Translations under genes and position numbers: made by a program
Assembly: GCA_965267415.1 (NCBI GenBank)
Contig: OZ253955.1
Span: 2,604,001 to 2,668,000 of the forward strand
DNA length: 64,000 nucleotides
Origin: Ekhidna sp965267415
Lineage (GTDB): Bacteria > Bacteroidota > Bacteroidia > Cytophagales > Cyclobacteriaceae
Direction: 5' to 3'
Notes under the pieces: generated by a model
What the model was told of the DNA's origin: nothing
Seen by the model: only the letters and a program-made list of their open reading frames with translations
Databases searched by the model: none
In this document: piece by piece, positions 40,994 to 49,590 of the stretch
Numbering within the stretch: the first letter of the stretch is position 1
Layout of the letters: each line of letters begins with the position of its first letter

Positions 40994-42915
40994 AAAAAGA
41001 GATTATATGTGACGAGCGCTCCAAGGTAGGCAAGCACGGTCATGTAAGTCAACTGGATCAACGGCCATTTCCAGGATTTGGTTTCTCTCTTTACGATGGC
41101 CACCGTACTCATGCATTGCATGGCAAATGCATAAAACACCATCAGGGATAACCCGGTTGCGAGATCAAAAACCTTTCGACCGGTGGACGGATCGACTTCC
41201 AGTTTCATTCGACTCATCAGTCCATCGTCCTCTGAAAACTCTTCTCCGACATGATAAATGGTCGCCATAGTTCCAACAAATACCTCTCTGGCAGCAAACG
41301 AAGTGATCAGCGCAATTCCAATTTTCCAATCATACCCAAGCGGGCGAATGGCTGGCTCAATCTGCTGACCTAACTTCCCAATATAGGATTCTTCAAGCTC
41401 AACTTTTTCCAGGAGTAAATCGGATTCCCCGGACTTGCCATCAAAGGATCCCGGACCATAGCTCCCGAGCACCCAAAGAATGATGGAGATGGCAAGAATG
41501 ATCTTACCTGCCTCGAAAACAAACACCTTTACTTTTTCCAATAGTGTTATCCCAACGTTTTTTAGTCGCGGTAGCTTATAAAGCGGCAGATCCATGATGA
41601 GAAAACTCCTCGCAGAAGGATTGATGATCCACTTAAATACCAAAGCAACAACCAAAGCAGCAACCACTCCTAACAGGTACATTGCTAACAATGTCAATCC
41701 TTGTAAGTTGATAACACCACCTAGGTATGTATTTGGAATTACAAGCGCAATCATTAGTGCATATACAGGAAGCCTCGCTGAACAACTCATCAATGGGGTG
41801 ACCATTATGGTGATCAATCGGTCTTTTGGCTGATCAATTGTGCGTGTTGACATGATAGCCGGAATGGCACATGCAATTCCTGAAATCAAAGGGACCACAC
41901 TCTTTCCATGAAGTCCCAAGGGTCGCATCAATCGATCCATAATGAAAACGACCCTGGCCATGTAGCCAGTCTCCTCCAGGATGTTGAGAAATAAGAACAA
42001 CAAGGCTATTTGGGGGATGAAAACCAGCACTCCGCCTAAGCCAGGAATGATCCCTTCAACCAACAGGTCGGTTAATAATCCTGGAGGCAAAAGTCCTCTC
42101 AGATTACTGCTCAGGTAAGCAAATCCACCATCGATGAGATCCATTGGGATGTTGGCAAATTCGTAGATGGCCTGAAAAATCATGAATAGAATAACCAGGA
42201 ATACAGCATATCCCCAGATCGGGTGAGTCAGTATTCTATCAATTTTGAACGTTCGTTCGCTAACGAGCCGATGCTCGCCATTACTTTTTACACAGAACTT
42301 AAGGAGCTTCTTTATTTTGCTTAATCGCTCTTCAACCTCCCGTGTACCAGCATCATTTTCAAGCGTTGATCCATTGCTTGATATAAAGGCTTGCCAATCA
42401 GTAGGGGTTTGATAAGAAACAATCGATTCCTTTAGCTCGTCAAAATTCACTCCTTTACGTGCATTCAACTTAACAATTGGAATCCCGCCCAGCAATGAGC
42501 TCAATTTAGAAGGATCGATCCTCATCCCTTCTCCTTCAGCCACATCTATCATATTCAATGCCAGCATGACAGGCAGTTGCCGATCATACAATTCCGTAAA
42601 TAGGAGTAGCCCTCTTTCCAGGTTGGATGCATCTACAATGACAATGAAGAGGTCAGGAAAGTCAAGGCTTTTAGTATCATTCAGAAAGTCAGTGACGACA
42701 CGTTCATCCTCTGTTTTAGTATCCAGACTGTAGATTCCTGGTAAATCAATGACACTGATTTGTTCTCCGTTACCCAATGGAAACGAACCATTTTTTTTGT
42801 CAATAGTAACTCCGGGATAGTTTCCTACTTTTTGCTTGAGGCCTGTCAGAAAATTAAAAACAGTTGTTTTTCCCGAATTGGGGTTTCCAACTAATGCTAC
42901 CTTCTTAATACTCAT
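40990..42915 (-). CDS. feoB: Fe(II) transporter GTPase FeoB
   Basis: The 641-residue product has an N-terminal G domain with G1 GNPNSGKT, G3 DLPGIY and G4 NMID, and a helical linker. The polytopic C-terminal region has two Gate motifs (LVEGIIPGLGGVLVFIPQIALLFLFL and the second MVTPLMSCSARLPVYAL with conserved Cys). It imports ferrous iron through the inner membrane. It lies 4 bp after feoA. It is a little shorter than the E. coli protein, mainly in loops. Confidence 0.97.
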   Translation of the reverse strand: MSIKKVALVGNPNSGKTTVFNFLTGLKQKVGNYPGVTIDKKNGSFPLGNGEQISVIDLPGIYSLDTKTEDERVVTDFLNDTKSLDFPDLFIVIVDASNLERGLLLFTELYDRQLPVMLALNMIDVAEGEGMRIDPSKLSSLLGGIPIVKLNARKGVNFDELKESIVSYQTPTDWQAFISSNGSTLENDAGTREVEERLSKIKKLLKFCVKSNGEHRLVSERTFKIDRILTHPIWGYAVFLVILFMIFQAIYEFANIPMDLIDGGFAYLSSNLRGLLPPGLLTDLLVEGIIPGLGGVLVFIPQIALLFLFLNILEETGYMARVVFIMDRLMRPLGLHGKSVVPLISGIACAIPAIMSTRTIDQPKDRLITIMVTPLMSCSARLPVYALMIALVIPNTYLGGVINLQGLTLLAMYLLGVVAALVVALVFKWIINPSARSFLIMDLPLYKLPRLKNVGITLLEKVKVFVFEAGKIILAISIILWVLGSYGPGSFDGKSGESDLLLEKVELEESYIGKLGQQIEPAIRPLGYDWKIGIALITSFAAREVFVGTMATIYHVGEEFSEDDGLMSRMKLEVDPSTGRKVFDLATGLSLMVFYAFAMQCMSTVAIVKRETKSWKWPLIQLTYMTVLAYLGALVTYNLFL

Positions 42916-42919
42916 TCCA

Positions 42920-43153
42920 TCAAATCTGCTCTACCTCAATTTCGCTGGCTTCATCCAACCTTAACATGACCGTACAATTTCCGGTTTTCACTGCTATCGG
43001 ATCATTCAACGGTGCCTTCAATTTGATCTCTACTTCCTGACCTTTGTATAGGCCCATTTCAATTAGCCTGCCTCTGAACTGGCCGGCGCTTAGGTTGGCG
43101 ATCCGGACAGGAACATTTAGTGGTATTTCATTTAGTTTTTTCAATTGCGGCAC
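42920..43153 (-). CDS. feoA: FeoA, SH3-like ferrous transport accessory protein
   Basis: The 77-residue protein has the FeoA fold pattern (PVRIANLSAGQFRGRLIEMGLYKGQEVEIK...DPIAVKTGNCTVMLRLDEA). It aids FeoB in the cytoplasm. It starts with GTG at 43153 and follows the response regulator by 28 bp. In many Bacteroidota FeoA is fused to FeoB; here they are separate genes. Confidence 0.93.
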   Translation of the reverse strand: MPQLKKLNEIPLNVPVRIANLSAGQFRGRLIEMGLYKGQEVEIKLKAPLNDPIAVKTGNCTVMLRLDEASEIEVEQI

Positions 43154-43181
43154 AATATTAGTTCATCATTTATATAGCTGA

Positions 43182-43820
43182 TTAGCGAACCAATCCTGAC
43201 TCCAGTGCATAAACAATCAGCTCTGCCGGAGACTTGAGATTGAGTTTCTTAAGTATGTTTTTCCGATGAGAGTTGATCGTATGAATACTCAAATGAAGTT
43301 CTTCAGCGATCTGGTTAGTCTTCTTTCCTTTGGTTATCAATTGAAGCACTTCGTACTCTCTTGGAGACAAAGTAGTTGGCTCGCAATCTTCTTCTTCAGT
43401 GGCACCCTTGACAACAAGTTCGAGGACATTATTGCAGAAAAACCTTTTCCCAGCTGTAACGGCATAAAGCGCATCAGTAATCTCCTCTTCACTACAGTTC
43501 TTGGTCAAAATACCTGTGATACCCATACCAATCAGTCTTTGAACAGAGTCACGGTTTTGATTATTTGAAATGACCAAAAAGTTTGACTTTGTTTCAGACT
43601 TGATCTTCCCTAATTCTCTGATCAGTTGATGATCATTGTTTGAAACATCCAGCACGACCAGGTCAGGTGATTCTAGCATGACCGTATTTCTCAAGTCTTT
43701 CAGGTCGTCGACATAACTTTTTACTTTGAATTCCGGTAACTGATCAATCAACGTGCTGATGCCCTGCCTTGTCAGGAACTGAAAATCCGCTAGTAAAACA
43801 CTGGTTGACTTCTTAGTCAT
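43182..43820 (-). CDS. NarL/LuxR-family response regulator heading feo operon
   Basis: The 212-residue protein has a receiver-like domain (about 1-125) and a C-terminal LuxR HTH (TTLSPREYEVLQLITKGKKTNQIAEELHLSIHTINSHRKNILKK). Asp58 is present, but the usual acidic pair is reduced (ADFQ instead of ADDH) and the Asp is followed by VSNND instead of xMP, so phosphorylation is doubtful; it may be controlled otherwise. No kinase gene is adjacent. An iron-type box one base upstream of its ATG puts it under the same repressor as feoAB. Confidence 0.88.
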   Translation of the reverse strand: MTKKSTSVLLADFQFLTRQGISTLIDQLPEFKVKSYVDDLKDLRNTVMLESPDLVVLDVSNNDHQLIRELGKIKSETKSNFLVISNNQNRDSVQRLIGMGITGILTKNCSEEEITDALYAVTAGKRFFCNNVLELVVKGATEEEDCEPTTLSPREYEVLQLITKGKKTNQIAEELHLSIHTINSHRKNILKKLNLKSPAELIVYALESGLVR

Positions 43821-43821
43821 T

Positions 43822-43840
43822 ATTTAGAATCATTCTAAAC
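43822..43840 (-). promoter_or_regulatory. Fur/PerR-type box of the feo operon
   Basis: ATTTAGAATCATTCTAAAC, core TTAGAAT-C-ATTCTAA. It abuts the start codon on one side and the -7 element on the other, covering the presumed transcription start. Confidence 0.82.
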
Positions 43841-43847
43841 AAAAATA
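43840..43847 (-). promoter_or_regulatory. -7 promoter element TATTTTTG of feo operon
   Basis: Exact TAnnTTTG on the minus strand, sharing one base with the iron-type box. Confidence 0.6.
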
Positions 43848-43909
43848 GAGCGGGAATTTGATTTAACAAAAACACCCTCTGATGGAAATTCAAAAGAGGG
43901 GTTGATTGT

Positions 43910-43917
43910 TAGATTTG
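43910..43917 (+). promoter_or_regulatory. -7 promoter element TAGATTTG of fumC
   Basis: Exact TAnnTTTG, 19 nt before the fumC ATG. Confidence 0.55.
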
Positions 43918-43936
43918 TAGCGCAAATAATCTAAGA

Positions 43937-45340
43937 ATGGAATACCGAATCGAACACGATACCATGGGTGAGGTGAAAGTCCCCGCTGATAAATACTGGG
44001 GAGCACAGACCGAACGCTCAAGAAATAATTTCAAAATCGGAGGTGAAAAAAATCAGATGCCACTAGAAGTCGTCCAGGCATTTGCCATACTCAAAAAATC
44101 AGCTGCTGAAACGAACAAAGAGTTGGGTGTGCTTCCGGCAGAGAAGTCAAATCTAATCGGTCAGGTATGTGATGAAATTCTTGATGGAAAACTGGACGAC
44201 CAATTTCCTTTGGTGGTGTGGCAAACCGGTTCGGGAACTCAATCCAATATGAACTCCAACGAAGTAATTGCCAATCGAGCTCATGTAATTAATGGTGGTT
44301 CACTTACCGATGATGAAAAAACAATCCATCCAAATGATGATGTAAACAAGAGTCAGAGTTCAAACGATACGTTCCCTACGGCTATGCATATTGCAGGATA
44401 CAAGATCATTGTGGAACATGCGATCCCTAAAATTGAAAAGCTTCGTGACACCTTAAAAGAAAAGTCAGATTCTTTCCAGGATTGTGTCAAAATCGGCCGT
44501 ACTCACTTTATGGATGCGACTCCTTTAAGTCTGGGTCAGGAATTTTCGGGCTATGTATCCCAGCTTGATCATGGCCTAAAAGCACTCCATAATACACTAG
44601 ATCATCTCTCTGAATTAGCACTTGGCGGAACAGCTGTTGGAACTGGACTGAACACACCGGAAGGCTATGCTGATCTCGTAGCAGAGAAAATTGCAAAATA
44701 CTCAGGAATGCCAATGAGATCAGCTGAAAACAAATTCGAAGCGTTGGCCGCTCACGATGCTGTTGTTGAATCTCATGGAGCACTTAAACAATTGGCAGTC
44801 AGTCTGATGAAGATCGGTAATGATATCAGAATGCTATGCTCAGGGCCAAGAAGCGGAATTGGAGAAATACTCATTCCAGAAAATGAGCCTGGGTCATCCA
44901 TCATGCCAGGGAAGGTTAATCCCACTCAGTGTGAGGCACTTACGATGGTTTGTGCGCAAGTTCTTGGTAATGATGTTGCCATTGCTGCAGGTGGTATGAC
45001 GGGACATTTTGAGCTTAACGTCTTCAAACCAATGATAATCTTCAACCTCCTGAACTCAGCAAGGTTGATTGGGGATGCATGCGAGTCATTCAATGATAAC
45101 TGTGCAATTGGCATTGAACCGAACCTTCCGGTGATAAAGGAAAAATTGGAAAATTCCTTGATGCTGGTCACAGCTTTGAACACTCATATTGGCTATGAGA
45201 ACGCAGCGAAGATTGCAAAGAAAGCACACAAAGAAGGCACTACTTTGAGGAAAGCAGCTATAGATCTGGGACTTGTTACGGATCAGCAGTTCGATGAGTG
45301 GGTGAAACCGGAAGATATGATTGGCTCTCTGAAGAAATAA
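43937..45340 (+). CDS. fumC: class II fumarate hydratase
   Basis: The 467-residue product has the fumarase/aspartase signature GSSIMPGKVNPTQCEA and the substrate-binding segments GSGTQSNMNSNEVI and KSQSSNDTFPTAMH. It interconverts fumarate and malate in the TCA cycle; this oxygen-stable, iron-sulfur-free class is useful under iron limitation or oxidative stress, which fits its place beside the iron island, though no iron-type box precedes it. Aspartate ammonia-lyase is excluded by HPNDDVNKSQSSND and length. Confidence 0.95.
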   Translation: MEYRIEHDTMGEVKVPADKYWGAQTERSRNNFKIGGEKNQMPLEVVQAFAILKKSAAETNKELGVLPAEKSNLIGQVCDEILDGKLDDQFPLVVWQTGSGTQSNMNSNEVIANRAHVINGGSLTDDEKTIHPNDDVNKSQSSNDTFPTAMHIAGYKIIVEHAIPKIEKLRDTLKEKSDSFQDCVKIGRTHFMDATPLSLGQEFSGYVSQLDHGLKALHNTLDHLSELALGGTAVGTGLNTPEGYADLVAEKIAKYSGMPMRSAENKFEALAAHDAVVESHGALKQLAVSLMKIGNDIRMLCSGPRSGIGEILIPENEPGSSIMPGKVNPTQCEALTMVCAQVLGNDVAIAAGGMTGHFELNVFKPMIIFNLLNSARLIGDACESFNDNCAIGIEPNLPVIKEKLENSLMLVTALNTHIGYENAAKIAKKAHKEGTTLRKAAIDLGLVTDQQFDEWVKPEDMIGSLKK

Positions 45341-45419
45341 TTTTTTCAGACTTATTTATATAGTTTTTTGTACTTTAGTAATATAAATTGAAATCGATTA
45401 CTATCAATTCCACAGGAAA

Positions 45420-46043
45420 ATGAAGAAAATTATACCTTTTGTCGCACTCTCACTTTGCTTGGCATTCACATTTGAAGCAAGTGCACAGATGTCAAAAAAA
45501 GAGTTGAAGGAATGGAAGAAGCGAATCAAAAAACTTCAACCGGAACAGTACAAGCAGCTACTTGACGAAAACAAATCCCTTAAGGGACAAGTGACCAGCT
45601 TAAGAACAGAATTGAACAACGTAGATGATCGAATCGCAGAAAAAGATGAGCAAATTCTGTCGTACCAATCACAAGTATCAGATCTACGAAATGAGTTGTC
45701 CAGAGCTCAGGCAGCAGCCCAGGCTCAGGCACAAAACGTTTCAAGCAGTGGATCAGGAGGAAACATAGATGAAAGTCGAGGGGTCGTATTCAAGGTTCAA
45801 ATTGGAGCCTTTACACAAAAAGATCTTAGCAAGTACCTGGATAATGCCAGAAATTTCTCAGGAGAAGAAGAGAATGGTGTTAGAAAGTATACGCTTGGTG
45901 TATTCAGAGATTACTGGGATGCTGACACCTTTAAAAAATACCTGAGAGAAATGGGAGTTAAAGATGCCTGGATCGTTTCGTACAGAGATGGTCAGCGAGT
46001 ACCAATCAAAGACGTACTTGAAGGTGTTTCCAAATCAGGATAA
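45420..46043 (+). CDS. secreted coiled-coil protein with SPOR-like domain
   Basis: The 207-residue product has a signal peptide (about 1-22, ends SAQ), a coiled coil (about 45-105, LKGQVTSLRTELNNVDDRIAEKDEQIL), an Ala/Gln and Gly/Ser linker, and a C-terminal SPOR-like domain (about 120-200, VVFKVQIGAF...YTLGVFRDYWDADTFKKYLR) that in other proteins binds denuded peptidoglycan. Role: probably an envelope-associated periplasmic protein. Followed by a strong terminator. Confidence 0.85.
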   Translation: MKKIIPFVALSLCLAFTFEASAQMSKKELKEWKKRIKKLQPEQYKQLLDENKSLKGQVTSLRTELNNVDDRIAEKDEQILSYQSQVSDLRNELSRAQAAAQAQAQNVSSSGSGGNIDESRGVVFKVQIGAFTQKDLSKYLDNARNFSGEEENGVRKYTLGVFRDYWDADTFKKYLREMGVKDAWIVSYRDGQRVPIKDVLEGVSKSG

Positions 46044-46061
46044 TCTAAATCACAGAAATTC

Positions 46062-46096
46062 AACCCCATCCTGTTTATGCGGGATGGGGTTTTTTG
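46062..46096 (+). terminator. intrinsic terminator after SPOR-like gene
   Basis: 10-bp stem AACCCCATCC / GGATGGGGTT with a 10-nt loop, then TTTT. Confidence 0.88.
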
Positions 46097-46101
46097 TTTA
46101 T

Positions 46102-46109
46102 TATCTTTG
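46102..46109 (+). promoter_or_regulatory. -7 promoter element TATCTTTG of map
   Basis: Exact TAnnTTTG ending 8 nt before the ATG at 46118; the mRNA leader would be only a few nucleotides. Confidence 0.6.
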
Positions 46110-46117
46110 CGGGCCTA

Positions 46118-46909
46118 ATGATCCAGTACAAAACACGAGAAGAAATTGAGTTGATGCGCGAAAGCGCACAAATCGTATCCAAGACGCTTGGACTGATGGC
46201 AGCTACCATCGATGCTGGTGTAAATCTTCTTCACCTTGACAAATTAGCGGATGAATTTATTCGTGATCATGGAGCGGTTCCTGGGTTCCTCGGACTTTAT
46301 GATTATCCAAAATCAATCATCACATCAGTAAATGAACAAGTAGTACACGGTATCCCAACAGACCGTGAGTTGCAAGAAGGTGATATCGTGGGAGTAGATA
46401 TTGGAGTACTCAAGAACGAATTCTACGGTGATCACGCCTATACGTTCGCTGTTGGAGAAATCAAGGATGATGTTAGGCAATTGCTGAGGGTGACTAAGGA
46501 GTGTCTTGATCTTGGTATCGAACAACTAGTCGTAGGAAACCGCATCGGCGATGTGAGTTTTGCGATTCAACAGCATGCCGAAAATCATGGCTATGGCGTT
46601 GTAAGAGAATTGGTAGGGCATGGACTGGGTCGAAAAATGCATGAATCCCCTGAAGTACCAAACTTTGGAAAAAGAGGAAGAGGAAGTAAAATAAGTGATG
46701 GTCTTGTTGTAGCCATTGAGCCGATGATCAACATGGGTACCCGAAGGGTTATACAACTCAATGACGGCTGGACGATTATCACTGCAGATAAGAAACCTTC
46801 CGCTCACTTCGAACATAATGTCGCTGTAATTGATGGTAAACCTGAAATTCTTTCAACATTCAGTTTCATTGAAGAAGAACTTCAAAAGAAGAATGCAGTG
46901 ATGGTATAA
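46118..46909 (+). CDS. map: type I methionine aminopeptidase
   Basis: The 263-residue pita-bread metallopeptidase has metal ligands in DIGVLKNEFYGDHA (two Asp), LVGHGLGRKMHESP (His), EPMINMG (Glu) and the last Glu near the C-terminus region HFEHNVAV. It removes the initiator Met from nascent proteins. I chose the ATG at 46118 because the promoter element at 46102-46109 lies upstream; an in-frame ATG at 46094 falls inside the preceding terminator. Followed after 16 bp by a ClC gene. Confidence 0.96.
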   Translation: MIQYKTREEIELMRESAQIVSKTLGLMAATIDAGVNLLHLDKLADEFIRDHGAVPGFLGLYDYPKSIITSVNEQVVHGIPTDRELQEGDIVGVDIGVLKNEFYGDHAYTFAVGEIKDDVRQLLRVTKECLDLGIEQLVVGNRIGDVSFAIQQHAENHGYGVVRELVGHGLGRKMHESPEVPNFGKRGRGSKISDGLVVAIEPMINMGTRRVIQLNDGWTIITADKKPSAHFEHNVAVIDGKPEILSTFSFIEEELQKKNAVMV

Positions 46910-46925
46910 TCACCACACGCACCCA

Positions 46926-48719
46926 ATGACTAAAAAAGAGAAAAGTACATTTAGTGTTGTGATGATGAGGTTCCTGGTCTGGCGTCTCAAGCATATTAGT
47001 GACAACAACTTCTTACTGATCTCAGCCGGTTTCATTGGATTATTTGCCGGTCTTGCTGCCGTCATACTTAAGAGCACTGTCCACAGCATCATCCACTACC
47101 TGGAAATCAATCAAACCCTGTTTGGGTTGAAGTACATGTACCTTGCTTATCCCTTGATTGGGATACTCCTTACTGTTTTTGTATCAAAGTACTTTTTCAA
47201 GGAGAGACTTGGTCATGGTATCACTCAGATTCTATATGCCATTTCCAAAAACTCCAGTATCATTCGGAGAACGCGGATGTACTCTCGAATGGTCACGAGT
47301 GCAATTACCGTAGGATTTGGAGGTTCTGTCGGACTGGAGGCACCTATCGTAGTAACAGGTTCGGCCATCGGGTCAAACCTGGCGCGACTATTCCACTTGA
47401 CTTATAAACAACGGACATTGCTGCTCGGTTGTGGAGCTGCGGGAGCAATCTCCGCGATCTTTAATTCTCCCGTCACAGGTGTCATTTTCGCGATGGAGGT
47501 TATCCTTACAGAAGTAGCCATTAGTCGATTCATTCCATTACTCATGGCTTCCGTTTGTGGGCAGTTGGTTTCTATAGTCCTGCTTGGAGATGATATCCTG
47601 TTTTCATTCCGGTTGAAAGATCCATTCGCTGCTGGAGAGACGGGATTCTACTTGTTATTGGGAGCAATGTGTGGAATGATCTCCTTGTACTTCACCCGAA
47701 TGATGTACTTCTTCGAAGGAGCGATACAGCTGTTAAAGAATGATTTTGGTCGAGCCTTTATTGGTGGAATTTCATTGGCGCTGATCGTGTTGACTTTCCC
47801 ACCGATCTATGGTGAAGGTTACGAGACCATCAAGCGATTATTAGCAGATGAGTCTTCAGAAGTTTTTTTGAGCAGTTTTTCTTTTTGGCTATCTGACAAT
47901 CAGGCTTCCGTGATTGTATTCATTTTTTTCGCCTTATTGGTTAAACCAATCGCAACTGCTTTGACGATTGGTGCCGGTGGAAGTGGAGGAGTATTTGCAC
48001 CTTCTTTGTTTATGGGTGGTCTCACTGGCTACACATTTAGCTCATCATCCAACCTGATGTTTGGAACATCACTTAGTACCAGCAATTTTACCCTGGTTGG
48101 AATGTGTGGAGTAATGAGTGGTGTACTGCATGCTCCGCTAACAGCAATATTCCTAATAGCGGAGATCACGAGCGGATACATGCTCTTTGTCCCGCTAATG
48201 CTTGTGTCGGCAATTTCATTCAGTACGATCTCCTATTTTGAAAAGCACAGTATTTATACAAAGAAACTCATCGAGACCGGCGACCTGATCCAATACGATA
48301 AAGATCAGATCGTCCTGAGTTTGATCGACCTCCAAAAGATCATTGAAAAGGACCTGCTTATTATTAGACCTGATGATACGCTCAACGATCTGGTTTCATT
48401 GGTGAAAAGAAGTAAGCGAAATATTTTTCCTGTAGTGAACGAGGAGAACGAATTGGAGGGAATTGTCACTCTTGATGATATAAGAGAGATGATGTTTGAT
48501 GAAGAATCGAGGCAAAACATTGTAATTCAGACGATTATGAACAAACCTCCAGCCAGTGTTTCTACTAAGGAAAAAATGCAATCAGTGATGAATAAATTTG
48601 AGATAACACAAGCGTGGAATCTACCTGTCATCGACGATGGGAAATACGTTGGGTTTATATCCAAATCCAGGATTTTCAACGCATATCGCAAAAAACTAAT
48701 ACGTCAAACCGCTGAGTAG
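46926..48719 (+). CDS. ClC-family chloride channel/transporter with CBS pair
   Basis: The 597-residue product has the ClC core (about 30-440) with selectivity segments GGSVGLEAPIV, GAAGAISAIFNSP and GGSGGVFAPSLFMGG, and a C-terminal pair of CBS domains (about 455-590, NIFPVVNEENELEGIVTLDDIR and WNLPVIDDGKYVGFISK). The gating Glu of transporters is present in GLEAP. It moves chloride across the inner membrane, probably as a H+/Cl- exchanger; the CBS pair suggests nucleotide control. Confidence 0.93.
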   Translation: MTKKEKSTFSVVMMRFLVWRLKHISDNNFLLISAGFIGLFAGLAAVILKSTVHSIIHYLEINQTLFGLKYMYLAYPLIGILLTVFVSKYFFKERLGHGITQILYAISKNSSIIRRTRMYSRMVTSAITVGFGGSVGLEAPIVVTGSAIGSNLARLFHLTYKQRTLLLGCGAAGAISAIFNSPVTGVIFAMEVILTEVAISRFIPLLMASVCGQLVSIVLLGDDILFSFRLKDPFAAGETGFYLLLGAMCGMISLYFTRMMYFFEGAIQLLKNDFGRAFIGGISLALIVLTFPPIYGEGYETIKRLLADESSEVFLSSFSFWLSDNQASVIVFIFFALLVKPIATALTIGAGGSGGVFAPSLFMGGLTGYTFSSSSNLMFGTSLSTSNFTLVGMCGVMSGVLHAPLTAIFLIAEITSGYMLFVPLMLVSAISFSTISYFEKHSIYTKKLIETGDLIQYDKDQIVLSLIDLQKIIEKDLLIIRPDDTLNDLVSLVKRSKRNIFPVVNEENELEGIVTLDDIREMMFDEESRQNIVIQTIMNKPPASVSTKEKMQSVMNKFEITQAWNLPVIDDGKYVGFISKSRIFNAYRKKLIRQTAE

Positions 48720-49118
48720 GAAACTAATCATAAACTATTGATTTTCAATGTTTTAATATGTTGTTATTCGAGTTATCAACAGCAATAGCTTAAATGGAAT
48801 TTTATATAACTATCTGATAATCAAAAAGATAGATAGCATCAATAAAAATATGTGGATAACTCGGCTCATTTGTTGATAAATGGTGAAATCGAAAGGCAAT
48901 CTTCTTGAGATGCTTGAATGAGTAAGTAAAGAATTCCGCCAAATGCCTGGAACCGCGTGACTATCTACTATAGATCAGTTGTGTTATCAAAATATTAAGA
49001 GGTGATCGTCTTATACTTGACAAATAGGGCACTCGATCTTAAAATAGTGCAATTATGACTTTTATATATTTACCGAGCCGTATAACTCAACCTGACGTAA
49101 ATTCGTAACATCTTTGTA
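48720..49118. other. AT-rich intergenic region with DnaA-box cluster, candidate oriC
   Basis: This 399-bp gap holds no gene. Three DnaA-box-like 9-mers lie within 107 bp: TTATCAACA (48773-48781, plus), the perfect box TTATCCACA (48851-48859, minus) and TTATCAACA (48871-48879, minus). Between the first two lies an AT-rich tract (48791-48850) suited to unwinding. Gene orientation also changes near here. dnaA is not in the window, which is not unusual for this phylum. Confidence 0.5.
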
Positions 49119-49586
49119 ATGAAAAAACTGGCCTTTTTAGTACTTCTCTTGATATCGCTTTCTTCATACAGTCAGCAGGTAGAAGTGATTCGGTTCTCTC
49201 AACTTCAGGAGAAGATCCTTGCTGCGGAAGCACCCCTTACGGTTATTAATTTCTGGGCGACCTGGTGCGGACCCTGCATCAAAGAAATGCCTTATTTTGA
49301 TGCCCTTGAATCTGAAAACCAGGATGTCAAGGTATACCTTGTGAGCGTCGATTTCAGGCAAGACCTGGAAAGAGTCAAGAATTTTGTTGTAAAACGAAAG
49401 ATAAAATCAGATGTCCTTTTCCTTGATGAGAAAGACCCTGATGAATATATGAGGAAAGTAGATCACAATTGGAGTGGCGCTATTCCCGCAACCCTGTTTG
49501 TAACTGATCTTGGTAAAACTTTTTTCCATGAAAATGCATTTACTAAAGATCAATTGTATAAGACAGTTAATAACTATTTGAATTAA
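49119..49586 (+). CDS. secreted thioredoxin-like (TlpA/ResA-type) protein
   Basis: The 155-residue product has a signal peptide (about 1-18, ends SSYSQ) and a thioredoxin domain with FWATWCGPCIKEMP (active-site CGPC) and the cis-Pro in GAIPATLFV. It acts as a periplasmic disulfide reductase or oxidoreductase. It is 4 bp upstream of a second thioredoxin-fold gene, so the two are probably co-transcribed. A near-match -7 element CATCTTTG lies only 3 nt before the ATG. Confidence 0.9.
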   Translation: MKKLAFLVLLLISLSSYSQQVEVIRFSQLQEKILAAEAPLTVINFWATWCGPCIKEMPYFDALESENQDVKVYLVSVDFRQDLERVKNFVVKRKIKSDVLFLDEKDPDEYMRKVDHNWSGAIPATLFVTDLGKTFFHENAFTKDQLYKTVNNYLN

Positions 49587-49590
49587 CCCA

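Noticed and set aside
43872..43901. CCCTCT/AGAGGG inverted repeat upstream of fumC
   Set aside because: Only 6-bp arms with a long spacer; not convincing as terminator or operator.
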